64,000 bases of DNA, taken from the NCBI GenBank assembly GCA_026936325.1, contig JAPTHN010000012.1, positions 34,730,537 to 34,794,536 on the forward strand. The letters are read 5' to 3'. The translations under genes were made by a program, and so were the position numbers. The DNA comes from Platynereis dumerilii. Taxonomy: Eukaryota; Annelida; Polychaeta; Phyllodocida; Nereididae. Positions 32,701-44,614 of this stretch are shown piece by piece. Below the pieces are notes generated by a model, which worked only from the letters and a program-made list of their open reading frames with translations, made no database searches and had not been told where the DNA came from. Position 1 is the stretch's first letter; each line of letters opens with the position of its first letter.

Positions 32701-33720
32701 GAGGGGTAGGATTGAGCCCTCACCCTCTGAGCCAGTGATAGCACAACAATTTACCTTTAAACATCAGGCCATGTAAGAACCTGATCCACATGGTCCAGAG
32801 TGCAACCGTCTGAGCTGTTTACTCAGTTGAAATAACCAAATAACCTTGCAGAAACCATTCCAGCCAAGTAGTTATTTTTGACCATCACAAGTCTCTAAGC
32901 AGATTGCAGTCTGCCAAAATTGCCGCAAGACATCTGAAATGATGGGTCATAATGATAAAACTTTGATATGATTTTAGGGCATCAGAGAAGATCTTAGGGC
33001 ATGTTGGATTGCTTCGTTAACTTGTTGTTGTTGCAAAAGTCAGCATGGTAGGAAGTTATAACAACAGTTGGCTTACTTTAGAGCTGGATGTTGTTTGGAT
33101 GACTTTGAAATTTGCGGGTCGTTGTATCAGTATTTGACAAAAGAACTCTCCAATGGGAGAATTGTCTAACATGTCTTCTGGTCTTTGAATTAAATTTTGT
33201 GGTTGCAAATGTCAGTGCAGTAGGAGGTGAACAATTGATTTACAGAACAGAATTATTAAGAGACTGGATTTGTTGGCTTTCCTTCTTTTGTGCTGTTTCA
33301 TACTTTGGATTTTTCAAGGCAAATTGCCAGTCCCAATAAACCTGATAGATGTGCAACACAGAGACTAAAACCCAATTCAAATACTACTTGTCTTACAGGC
33401 CTGTTTGCTGATTTATTTGAGATCGCCACGTGGGTGGTCACAGAATCGACTTGGTTCAAATTATCAGAGAAAACTTCTAGAGCCTTCCTACTTTTGCTTT
33501 GAAATAGAATTGAATTATTTTGATCAATTCAATTCAGTCCATGGCAGGAAACATCCCTCAGCAGATTGCAGACCATGTCCTAATTAGGTTGCAAGAGTGC
33601 ATAAATACAGGATGTAAAACCCATATCATCTATCCATATACCATGCAACCTCATGCTAATATGTTTATAGAAGCATCATCCAGATTATGGTTCAACCTGG
33701 GAAAAGGTTAAGTGTTTAAT
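32700..33720. repeat. Duplicated block B, copy 2
   Basis: Matches 7660-8800, with the tRNA-like minus-strand head partly kept at 32710-32790. Three short overlapping open frames at 33290-33711 have no counterpart in B1 and are taken as chance. Confidence 0.68.
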
Positions 33721-33779
33721 ATGCTTGTCAGAAAACAACTGAAATGTGCTTTCATTTCAAATAATATATTAAACTTACA

Positions 33780-34240
33780 ATGCAGTGGTGCTTACAAGTC
33801 GGTCACATACTTCCAACCAAATGAAAACTGAAATCACTAACCAAAATAGACTGCCAGTTTTGTCATTTTTCATTAAGCAACTAATCAAATTGCTGGAAGT
33901 AAGCAACTGTTTATTTCAACAAATCAAATATGTATATGGCCTTTTTCCCAGCTCCTTATTAACCGTGTTTGCTGAATTTGTAATGGCATAATTTGTGTCT
34001 TCATATTTAATGGATCCAAATTGGCTATTCCTCAGCACTGGATGCCAGGTCGAGGTGTAAATATGATAGAAATCAATGATAAAAATCTATATATACACAG
34101 CGCATGCAAACATATCTGTTGAAACCTGAATCTAATGAGGCGGAAGGAGTGATATTTCTGATGTAGTATCAGATGATGTTCTTATGAATAAGCAGTTTCT
34201 ATGCTGATGCAAGCAAAATATTTTTCTTCTAAGTGTTGAT
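33780..34240. repeat. Duplicated block C, copy 2
   Basis: Matches 8880-9300 and 51955-52180. 'ctatatatacacagcgcatg' and 'gaatctaatgaggcggaagg' are kept near 34090-34145. Confidence 0.66.
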
Positions 34241-35600
34241 TACTTGCCATAAGGGCAGTAGGAAGTCTAGCTGGGTTACCTGATTCTATATCAGACTATA
34301 TTTTCAGTGATCATTGATTTCATTGCTGCGCCTTTCAACTCTTCAAATAAGTCAACGAGGCAGCATAAATACAGAAGGTGGAGCCCCGAAACAAATCCCA
34401 GCTTGATGTTGTATGGAAGTAACGTTAACTTGGTGGTCACTTGTACCCGTGTATGTGCTGAGCAAGTAAAACAAAGATCCCTCACGTGGAGTACCATTGC
34501 AACATGCTGATATCTCCCGATCTCTCTCTTCCGTCTCATCAATCAGCCCTTGGAGCACTCAAATCTGGGCTTAGAGGGCTGCACTTCCCGTTATCTATCT
34601 ATCTATCTACATTCTATCTGTTCAGTTAGCCAGCTGTCCAACTTCCCATAATATATGTTGGTCTGCAGTCTATCTATCCATATATCAGTCTACTTATATA
34701 TTTATTCATTTGTGGGCAAAAATACAAAATTCTGATAGATCTTAGCTCTGGAAATCTTATATCTACATAGCTCTGAGGCAGACATTTATCATAAAGGGTG
34801 TCAATAACATTATGAGTAAGAAGGAATATATCGATATCTCCTCTTTGCTGATGAAGCGTCAGAGCAAGAGAGATCTCGACAAAGGGTATGGCTGCTTCGT
34901 TTGGAGGATGTGATCAGAGGTTAGGCTCTGAGGCTATGGCTGGAGGCTTTGTTCAGAGGCTAAGTTCAGAGGCTTTGCTGGGCTATTGTTGTTGTGTGAC
35001 TGATTGAATTTGTTCTGGTCTTGCACATGTCTTCACAAGAATGAAAAAATAATTCATGATGTGTCTCAGGGAATTATTGACCCTGCTTGTCCACACGGCA
35101 TGATCATTATGGCAGCCCAGCATGTTCCAGTGTCTGACAGCAGAATGCTCAACTTAACTCTTAACTATTTACTATAAAAGTCCAGCTGTCTCAGTTTTGC
35201 TCATAAAATGCTATATATCTAAAATGTGTTAACAGGTGTTGCTTACAATAGCGCTTATTGATTAGGCAAAGTAAGCATCGCCTACAGATGCCAATTTGTA
35301 TTTTCAAAATAAAGTTTAATCTACATGTTGTACTGATATTCATATTTGGCTAAATGAAAACTCTTTGTCTGTTGTCTGTCTGTCTGTCTGTTCCATCTTC
35401 ACAATCTCATTTTCTTAGAAAAGTACGCAGCTGCGCGCCCATCATAATGCACTTGCCATATTTGTTGTAAGGCTTGCTAAAAAGCGCCCTGGCTCATGTT
35501 TTTCTAGACCCTCAGAAGTCGTAGTATCCCAGCTGGATGTTGCTCGGATAAGGCTTGGATGCATGTGAATGCTGATACACAAAGGGCAGAAAATACATTC
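34240..35600. repeat. Duplicated block D, copy 2, with SINE-like segment
   Basis: The SINE-like segment (about 34340-34615) ends in a TCTA run. The 'gaggct' cluster lies near 34920-34980. 'gcagctgcgcgcccatcat' is at about 35428. An insertion at 35130-35388 separates the two conserved halves and is absent from D1 and D3. Confidence 0.66.
35130..35388 (+). mobile_element. Truncated retroposon with (TGTC)n tail
   Basis: A 259-bp insertion absent from D1 and D3, which read 'cagcatgtgcc(g/a)tctt' uninterrupted. It is flanked by TGTTCCA at 35123-35129 and 35389-35395 and ends in 'tttgtctgttgtctgtctg'. A simple-repeat tail and direct target duplication fit a 5'-truncated LINE or SINE. It contains 'aaaataaagtttaat', a possible polyadenylation-like stretch. 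Family unknown. Confidence 0.65.
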
Positions 35601-35979
35601 AAAAAGAAAGGTCAAGAAAAGCGTCACACACATATATATATTCAGATGGAATGGGGGAGGAGCTGTATTAGAAACCAGAAGTTGCTGGTCAAGGAAGTGT
35701 CTGTTTTCGTTTCTAAGAATGTCATGGATACAATTTTAACTTTGGGAACAACAAATTGCCAGGTCTCCACGGTCAATGTCAGGTGGATGTCATCTTGATG
35801 AGATGACTTCTCACTGTCTATCAGACTTTATCTCAGTCTACCTTGCTATCTATCTCTCTATCTCTCCATCCCGCTATCTATTTATCAATGGAAGCAGGAC
35901 ACAAAGTAATTCAGCTGTTCTGATATCCGGATATAGCATCTTCCTTTTATCCGCCTGACAAACTACTAATCCAACCGTC

Positions 35980-37830
35980 CATGCAGCGGATTACCTATCC
36001 AGTATCCATCCATTCATTTATACAACCATCCGAGCTGTTCTTAAAGGACATTGCCTTTAACGGGCACTGGCAGGGCTATATTTCATTGGAACTAACCATT
36101 TAACAAGGGATTGGCCAGCTTTACGCCAAACATCCGCGAAACGTGTAACATGTGAACCCCACCCACAACCTCCCATCTCATCAATCAACCCACTTTGATG
36201 TCTTGAAATGCTACGTGTGGGATTCTGGGAAAAACGGCTGAACTTTCCATTACATTACCTGTACGTTGTGTAGGTTTCTAAAGGGACAAAGAAACAAAAA
36301 GAGTGAAAAGCAATTTTTAAAGAAGAGACGCAATGACGTAGATGCAAGCGCAGCCTAAAAATCTGATGGCATAGGGTGCATGACAATTTCTGGAAGTCTG
36401 AAAGAGGAATTTGTAGAAAAATACTAGAGCCAGTTGCCATTCAGTGACTACCCTATACAATTCTCTTACATAAAGAAAAAATGTTTAAGAAATAAATTAC
36501 TGAAAAAAATTGAAGTCAATATAAAGAATATATGTTGGCATGACCTTTCAGAAATGGACTTCAATTTCAATTAATAGGGAAAAATTTACAATGCCACAAT
36601 ATTGCAAGCCTCACTGAAAAAAATATTATGTAAAAAGCTAACGGCATATGACTTCTTTTGAGATAGTTTCTCACAAAAATTAGCCGAAAAGATGCATGTG
36701 CATCGTGACAAACTGATGTGAAGAAACCAAAGTAGTGGTGATTTGGGGAAGAAATGAAGGACGGATATAGAATTAACAAATAAATATGGAAGAGAGTCTT
36801 ACCTGTTTAACATAGCTAAAAGGATAAGAATTTGGCTCTGTGGTAGGCCTACAGTGGGTAATATGCCTGCCTAGTACACATGAGGTTGTGGGTTATAATC
36901 CCACTCCGGCCTTGTCCGGAGGTTATCACAATAAGGATTGGTGTGATTTCCGTTCAGAATGGTGCACACGAGCACCGGCGAGCATATTTATCTGGAATGG
37001 ACCCATTGTAAAATAATACTATATAATTATATTGTGTTATGAATAAAGACATACTTACCTTTGAACAGCTCAAGGAAGTTATATATGCCTTATGAAGGCT
37101 GAGAATTGATGATTAATCTTTCTGAGACAGCTATGTGAACACAATTACTTCTAAATCAGTAAAACCTTCAGAAAAGCTGCATGATAGGTCCTCCAGTTTT
37201 TTCATCCTCCTGACGTTTTTTTAAAAAGTGAATAAAAAAGGTTTTAATAAAAGAGCTACATTGTCGAGACTCACTTTGTGCCAATGAAAAATGTTAGAGT
37301 GAAAGAATGGCATTATTAGGAACCAATCTTAGCAGCTGAGGAGAAGAAGGAGGAGCTCTCAGAAAATTATCCCGCTGGTCCTACTATGTGCCTTTCCTTT
37401 AGGATTTTAAGAAAAAAAGACTACATTTAAGAAGCAACATTGTTAGGACTTACTCAAGCATAAGTGAAAAATGTAGCAGTGACGGCAAGGCATTATTAAG
37501 AAGCAGTCTTAGACTAGAACTGATAGGTACGTGAATGGAGGTTACAGGCATATGACAAAGCAATGGAGGACGATTGAGAGACCCATCAGACACACGGCCA
37601 AAGACTGGAATTGTTACAGGAGGGGTTCACTCTTTGGATATTGTGTTATACTTGGTTGTTTTTAATCTTCAATGGCTTCAATTGCAAAGGCAGTTACCTT
37701 CTTTCATACAAATATTTGTTCCCAGGCTGAAAATTGTGTTACAGCTTAAGGCCTGTTGCATTGGAATAAGTAAAACATTTGAATGGCAGCATCACTTTGC
37801 CACAATATCACAAGACTTACAGCAATAGAG
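35980..37830. repeat. Duplicated block Pa, copy 2 (fused to Pb2)
   Basis: Starts with 'attgcctttaacgggcac' (36049) and 'cccacaacctcccatctcat' (36161). It runs through 'gagacccatcagacacac' (37577) and breaks near 37830, where the sequence jumps to the part of Pb3 that begins near 59590. The Pa minisatellite and the start of Pb are therefore missing in this unit, consistent with unequal recombination between P blocks. Confidence 0.7.
36834..37036 (+). repeat. tRNA-derived SINE, copy 1
   Basis: The head reads GGCTCTGTGG..., with an A-box-like 'gtggtaggcctacagtggg' carrying a small insertion and a B-box-like 'ggttgtgggttataatcc' near 36884. The body has 'acacgagcaccggcgagcat' at about 36966. A paralogous copy lies at 54735-54902. 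Absent from P blocks Pb2 and Pb3. The head-to-body arrangement is that of a tRNA-SINE with no poly(A). Confidence 0.7.
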
Positions 37831-40180
37831 ATTGTTTGTCACAAAAAATTGGTAGAAAAGACATGCTTCATGACCAACTGATGTGAAGGAAACAATAGTA
37901 GTAATGTCTTTGTAAGGAAATGAAGGGTGAATGTAGAGTGCACCAGTGGTATGAAGACCTTATTGGAAACGGTCTGCTTCGAGAATTTGAAAAAAAAACG
38001 ACATAAGCAGGGGTGGACTGGCCTATGTGGCAGAGTGGCAGCTGCCACAGACCCATTCACTCAGGGGGGCCCATGCAAGATGTCCAAAAAATAAAATTCC
38101 AGGAAAAAAGTCGAAAAGCAAAACTTAGCCATCCAGTTTACCTTTGTGGTATGCAACCAAATTAACTGATGAAGACAAAATTCTCTCACTTAGGGGCCCC
38201 CATCTTAATAATTATTTACCAAGTAATATAGTCGCCAGTAATTATATTCTAACATTTGAAAATAACCCAGATAGTAGGGACATAGGGGCCCATTGACTCA
38301 TTTTGCCTTGGGCCCGAAAGGCCGCCAGTCCGCCCCTGGGCAGAAGAGAGTCTTAACTGTCTATCCAATGTTATGAGGAAAACAGATGAATAAAGATATG
38401 CTTTCCTATTGACAGCTCAGAATGGTTACAAATGGCTTAAAAGGATTGATGAATGTTTTTTTAGGGACAGCTATGTAGGCAAAACTTCTTCAGAAGGCTA
38501 CATGGTAGGTCCTTCAGTTTTTGTTCTCTTGAAAAGCAAAATCAAATTAATAAAAAGGTAACATTGTCGAGACTCAAATAGAGCAAATGAAAAATGTTGT
38601 AGTGACAGAATGGCATTATTAGGAACCAATCAGAGCTGCTGAGGAGAATAAGGAATAGCTTGGTTCAACCACTCACAGAAAATTACCCTTTGGGATTTTA
38701 AGAAAAAAGAATGCATTAAGAAGCAACATTTTTTGGAACTTACTCAAGCATAAGTGAAAAATGTAGCAGTGATGGCAAGGCATTATTAAGAAGCAGTCTT
38801 AGACTAGAACTGATGGATATGTGAATTGAGGTGACAGTCATAGGACAAAGCAATGGAAGATGATTGAGAGACCCATCAGACACACGACCCAAGGCGGGAA
38901 TTGTTACAAGACACAGCAATTGGCAAGGGATTCACTCTTTGGATATTGTGTTGTACTTTGGTCTACCTTGGGGCCTTTACATATGTATGCCTGTTGTTAA
39001 TAATTCATCGCTTCAATGGCAAGCCAGTTACTCGCTTTCATACAAATTAGGGGTCCATGGTTTGTAGTTGCGTTATAATTGGCCAAGCTCATGGCTTGTT
39101 ACATCATTATCATTTCTCAGTGTAAGCTTATTAAGCTTACCCTGACCACAAGATACATTGTTTTGTGAAGTTGTGAAGTTGCCAAAAGATAAACTCTCCT
39201 GGATGGGAAAGACATAATTAACAGTTTGAGACCACCAAAAGCAATTTAATTGATTGCTGAGTGTTTCATTGTTGCCTGTTAGTTGTGTTAATGAGTTTCT
39301 TTGTAGAAAACCATAAACAATTATTTAAATCCAGCCTGAAAAAAGCTGTTAAAGAATTTGAAAACTTCAGAATTTTATTGTACTTGTTGGAAGGGTGATT
39401 GAAAATGAGCCCTGCAATGGGAGGATGTGTTACATAGGGATATGAAAATCACTATTTGACGATTAAGGATAAAGATAAGTAAGACTGATGTTAGACATTG
39501 TTCTTTTGACCACCATGGGTTATATTCTTCCAACATTTTGCTTAGTTTTGTCATTATACTACACTGTAAAGAGAAATTTTGCAACTCTCAACGTTGATTA
39601 TTTATAAAAAATGTTTTTTCACAGCTTCATTGTCAGAAAAGTTATATTTCCATCTCTCACACTTTTTTAAGCTTTCCAGATGCAAATGAATTGCCTGTGA
39701 CCTTGGTGTTTTATTTTTGGCAATAATTTTGCAACTGTAATTATTGTATTCACACATAACAGAAAATACGGAAACATACTGATCCAGGATGTTACCAAAA
39801 CTGTTTTTGTTTCAGCCATTCTTCTTTGTGCAGCGTTCAAAACAAGTTGAACCCATCAGTCAAATTCTGCTGAAGTGAAAAGAGGCAAGCCAGGCAATTG
39901 TCCTTAGTATTGCTTCTGCAAGCTAGAGCAAGTGTGAAGGCAATTATGTTTGATGTGAAGTTCAGAGCTAATGGTAGCCCATCAATCATTGTAGAAAAAC
40001 AGCACCATTACCTACCTGGCAAACCCCTGGCATTCTAATTTCATGGATCAGGGTTAACCATTACTCAATAGGGAGGTGATGACACCGTGTGACACTATGC
40101 GATGCTTCATTAGTCTCGTATCAGAGGAAACCTGAGCCTTTGAGTTGTAGGGTTTCTTTTGGTTGGCGTGGTGCAAAGCT
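37830..40180. repeat. Duplicated block Pb, copy 2
   Basis: Matches 59590-61290. Contains 'gagacccatcagacacacga' (38867), 'ggatattgtgttgtacttt' (38940), 'ttagacattgttcttttga' (39492), 'actgatccaggatgttacc' (39779) and 'acccctggcattctaattt' (40023). Segments 37270-37800 and 38560-39060 are near copies of each other, because Pa2 and Pb2 each contribute one. Confidence 0.7.
38008..38338. mobile_element. hAT-like MITE, 331 bp
   Basis: Termini CAGGGGTGGACTGGC and its inverse are flanked by similar 8-mers, GACATAAG (38000-38007) and GGCAGAAG (38339-38346). The paralog near 59745-59765 ('aaataagatagaagaggg') lacks it. The interior is non-coding, with 'ggggcc' repeats near both ends. Confidence 0.78.
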
Positions 40181-40185
40181 GCAGG

Positions 40186-40660
40186 AAAGACTTTCAGTAG
40201 ATACTTGCAGAGAAGGCTTGTAGCAGATACTTGCAGAGAAGGCTTGTAGCAGATACTTGTAGCAGAGTCTTACATGATAAGTCTGCTGCGAAGAAATGTA
40301 GGAAAAGCCTGTGCATGGTGAATATGCAGTAAAGACATGCAGGGAAAGTCTGTTGCAAATACATGTGACCAAGACTTGCAACAGAGCCTTGCAAGAAGAG
40401 CTTGTAGTGTAGGCTTGTAACAGAGGTTCTTCTCATGTTTTTTATGTGCCTGTACAGTGTACAATAGTACATTCTTCAATGTGCCTTGCAATGTGTTCTA
40501 CAATATGTCTTTGCAATGTTCTATAGCAAAGATCCAGAACTATCTCATGACAAAGGTCAAGATAACAAAGGTCTCTAGTGCAGGCTTGTAGCGGAGGTTT
40601 CATTGACGTTGTCTGCTACTGCTGCATAGTAATATATTCTTCAATGTGCTTTATAATGTT
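40186..40660. repeat. 13-bp minisatellite, array 3 (longest)
   Basis: From about 40190 almost every successive 13-mer fits a CTTGTAGCAAAGA-like pattern: 'cttgcagagaagg', 'cttgtagcagata', 'cttgcagagaagg', 'cttgtagcagata', 'cttgtagcagagt', 'cttacatgataag', 'tctgctgcgaaga'. It continues to 'cttgtaacagagg', about 17-19 units. Then 'cttgcaatgtgtt'- and 'ctacaatatgtct'-type 13-mers follow to about 40520. Compared with array 5, a block of exactly 26 bp (two units) is duplicated here, as expected of slippage. Overlapping minus-strand open frames are by-products. Confidence 0.85.
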
Positions 40661-40932
40661 CAGGGTTACCGGAACAGGAGGGGCATCGGGGGGCAATTGC
40701 CCCTCCTGCCCTTGTCCTAGGGGGGCAGGGGGGGCAAGGGTGCCCTTTAGATCTTTAAGAAAAATACATTATAAGGCCTTATTTTACCTATTTTAGGTAC
40801 AAATTAGAAAGTATATATTGAAATTATTATTGACTCTCTATCTAAATTTTGTCACGTGAAATTGGCGCGAATATGATTTGCCCTTTTTCGTATGACCGCC
40901 CCTGCCACCCGCGATTCCTTCCGGCACCCCTG
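40661..40932. mobile_element. hAT-like MITE, 272 bp
   Basis: Ends CAGGGTTACCGGAA and the inverse of CAGGGGTGCCGGAA; perfect 8-bp duplicates ATAATGTT at 40653-40660 and 40933-40940. The paralog near 61730-61745 reads 'ttttataatgttttcc' without it. Contains 'ggggcaattgcccctcctgc', a strong palindrome near 40690. Confidence 0.85.
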
Positions 40933-40940
40933 ATAATGTT

Positions 40941-43570
40941 TTGTGTTTACGCCATGTTCTTAGGCATATGTTCAGAAAATCTGCAGGCTTCATGACCTTT
41001 AGATCTATGTCTCACATATGCAGAACAACCCAAAATAAAATTGGCCTACAAGAGTGCATAAATATACATGTATATCATAAAATCCAAATCACTCATCAAA
41101 AGTGCTCATTCTGTGTCAGGCATACAAAGACCTGATTTTACCACTTTCAAAACATGAATATTTAATATTCTTCGCATGTTTTAACTGATGTAAGAGTGGA
41201 ATGTAATCGATGCATGATTAACGATGAACAACTTCATTAGGCACTTTAAACCAAAAGGCAAATGAACTTTACCTTTCAATATTTCATCACTTTAAATCAG
41301 TATTACAGCCAAGAATTGATTGGTTTATAAAAATTTTAATGATACATACTGTTGCAAGCGACAGTTCTGTGTATGTCAATTAGTCATCAGAGATTGACAG
41401 CTATGATTACTGCAATTTGACCTACAGTACACAGTATATCTTCTGGGGACACCTGTATAATCAATGCTGTTGCTTTAGTTTTTATCACATGATCCTGGTA
41501 CTACAAACAAAATTGGCAACCATTCATGTGAGACATACCTGAAATATCATGCTCTATGACCAAACATGTTTTAATCTCATCGGATGAGAACTCATGTTTC
41601 CACAAGTAGTTGGTGGAGGATGTTTAGTAGGGTAGGTCGATTTTGGAACTTCACCATTGGACAAATTGGAATAGTGAGATTTTCATATCAGAATGCTATA
41701 TCCAAAGTTTCTAACTAGAAAAGTTTTTTGAGGAAATGACTGAATTTTTGACATTTTGAACCTTTTTTCGGTTGTTTCGCAAACTCGCGGTTATGTATTA
41801 CTTTGTCATTTCTCATCAGACAGAAATATAACTTACATATTTGAGAAGGTCGAAAAAGACCTACAATTTGAATACCAACATGATGAGTTTCGGATAATTT
41901 TTCATCTGCACTTTTCATAAAATTTCACGATTAGGAGAAAGAAAGTCATATCTGATGATGCAAACCGGCAGTGAACTGGTAATTATTAAAAAAAAGTCTT
42001 TACTTAGTCCTGTTTGTATTCAATTCTATGCCAGTTTACTGGATTACACTTTGACAAAGCATTGGAGGTCTCACAATGAGCCATATTGGAAGTATGGGTG
42101 AAGTAACAGTTTCATTAGTTAAACCTATGTAACGGGCAAAGTTGTTATATCATTTTCCAGCTATGAAATACATACCAAGCTTAATTCTAAAATAAATCAA
42201 AAATCAGAAATAGATGTTCAATGTGCAAACCAGTTCACAGCCAGCATCAAGCATTAAGGTTAATTGAGAGATATACAATGTATACTGTACATTGCACTGC
42301 ACACAAAAAGCTAGATAATTTTCTCTCCCTATCTCTGAGCATTGATATTCTTTCTGAAATGTAATGTTCTCAATCAAAAAGTCATGATGTGAGGCACCAG
42401 TGATGACATAAAGAGCTGTCTTATAAGCTATCCAGACCTCCCTATTACACCTTTAAGTTCCATTATAAAATGCATATAAAATATTTTTTATAGTACCTTA
42501 ATTGTTGCAAAGCAGGGAAGTTTTATGTTACAACTTCCAAACGCCAGTACAGGATATAAAAGCAATTCCCAATCAGGTAGCTGTTCTATTTGAACTTCTC
42601 TCTTGGTTTGAAGGGTGCCCTGGATTCCATTTCTACTTTTTCAGCACATAATAATACTGAGCCTGATCCTGAAATGACTCACTGACAAATCAAATAACCT
42701 GTCGCCCAGTGATCTCTATCACTGCTGTCGCCTATTTTAATATTTTTACAAGTTCTTCAGATCTGGGGTTCCATTCTGGATACCTGAGGCAATTATTGAA
42801 TTGACAATGATAACTATATTATAGTTCTGGGTGATTGTCCTAAGATTGCTATTATTACCAGAAATCTCAACAGCCAATAGAGTTACATGTACACCTATAA
42901 TGTCATACTTTGATTTGCGAGTCAAGCAAAAAATTAAAAGTTGCCACATTCTGAATTTACTGAACCTTCAAATTTGGCCTAGACCAATGATGTTGGTATT
43001 CAAAATGAAGGTCTAATTGAGCCCTGTCCAACTATACCAGTTACATTGTCTTATCTCCTAAATTGACTGAGTTATCCAACACCGCGAATTGGCGCACCAA
43101 GCGAAAAAATGTCTAAAAACTTCAAATGAATTTCCTCAAAAAAGTATTAGAGTTAGAGACCTGAAATTTTGGATTTGGCCTTTTGACATGAAAATGTCAC
43201 TATCCAATTCAAAGATTTTTGCAAAATCAACCTACCCTAATGTTTAGCATGGACCCAATGGCAAGACATGACCTGTTCCACTTTCAGGCGGTATATTGGA
43301 AACCACTACTTTCTGGTTTTAATGGTCCATTGTCTCAATGTTGTGACAATGGTGTGTCCTCATTCACAGTGCGTAAATAAAGGACAGGAACTAACAATCA
43401 TCCATTCATCTACAAAAAGTTACTAATCTACAAGCTGCTTATGAGTACTAAGCCTACTACTCTAACCTGCAAAATCCCTGTTGAATGATGATAAATAAAT
43501 CATTAAGACGTGACTTACAACCTCAGTAATTCTCAATATTAATACAATCATCATAACTTTAAACATTAAA
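40941..43570. repeat. Duplicated block F, copy 2
   Basis: Left part 40941-41627 and right part 43240-43570 match F1 and F3. The two halves are separated by the TIR element at 41628-43239. Landmarks are 'catcagagattgacagctat' (41386), 'tcatcggatgagaactcatg' (41578), 'gaggatgtttag' (41616) and 'caatggcaagacatgacctg' (43256). Confidence 0.7.
41628..43239. mobile_element. TIR transposon with 8-bp target duplication, non-coding
   Basis: Begins TAGGGTAGGTCGATTTTG and ends in its inverse with one mismatch. Perfect duplicates ATGTTTAG flank it (41620-41627, 43240-43247). F1 and F3 give the empty site. Weaker inverted similarity continues about 150-200 bp inward ('tttcatatca', 'ttttttgaggaaat', 'cgcggt'). 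The 8-bp duplication suggests hAT or P-like families. No open frame longer than about 70 codons, so it is non-autonomous. Confidence 0.87.
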
Positions 43571-44610
43571 ACAGTAAACCAATCAAAATATTATCTGACT
43601 ATCCGTTTTTGTTGGTTTCAAAAATTTGAAAATAATTTTCTGGTCCATTGGAGAAATTAATGACTTGTGCTAATGGTGTTGCCTTTTTTTTCATTGATTT
43701 GTGATGTAAAATGTTGTTGTAAATTAAACCTATTAATCATATTAGAAACATTGAGGATGGAAATCGATGTTGGACAAAATTACCAATAGAATTGCTATTG
43801 TTTTTGATCCAGGCACAATGGCAAATGTGATTTTTAATTTGAGTGATATATAACTTTGCATGTTCTAAGTGATTTTGATTTAACTCATTAATCATCCTTA
43901 GCATGACTGAAATAACTAATTTTGACCTGCTGAAATGGGCGACCCATGAAAATCAATATTAGGCTAAATCGTTGTCATTCGTTATCCTTTTATGAGGCTG
44001 ATATACATTTTTTGATCTGACTAATAATCTGTGATTGTGAATAAATTACATCAATTTTGACAAGTTGAAATATTGACCTACATGATCACAAAAATCAATA
44101 TTAAGTCAAAAATGGTTTTGCTGTTACTGTTTTAATGATTAATACAGTTTCATAAGTAGAACAAAGATGCAATAGAACATTAAGACGGCTATTTGGTTAG
44201 AATGCTGTATGAAGGGAACAAATTCATTATGGTGAATGAAATAAAATACATTTTTGTGAGTTCATAAATAACGAATGTTCTAACATCACCAGTCTTTTTT
44301 TTTAAGTGAATGCAATATAACATGATTTTATATTGAATGAATAAAACAAATATAACATTATGGTTAGTTTGAGGATAAACTGATTTCTAAGCATTTGAAA
44401 ATTGGTCATGCTTCACAAATCAACATTAAATTGCTGTTGTTTATGATTGGGCAACCTTTTGGTATAAATAGTGAAAACAGTACAAGATGCATAATTACAT
44501 TAAAAAAAATGATTTTACAAGCACTTCAAAAATTGGCCATACATTAAAAGATTGATTTCAAATCGATATTGTTTTTGATTTGGTTCTAACGTCACTATTG
44601 TTTTTACCGA
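43570..44610. repeat. Duplicated block J, copy 2
   Basis: Matches 21100-22150 with small deletions. The 'atcaatatta' and 'attgtttttgat' modules are kept at about 43790, 43950, 44095 and 44570. Confidence 0.65.
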
Positions 44611-44614
44611 TTTC

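Noticed and set aside
40121-40491. Cys/Leu/Ser-rich minus-strand frames repeated in period-like fashion (also at 14662 and 61174)
   Set aside because: They are readings of the 13-bp minisatellite. Because 13 is not a multiple of three, the frames rotate and no repeated peptide is conserved between arrays.
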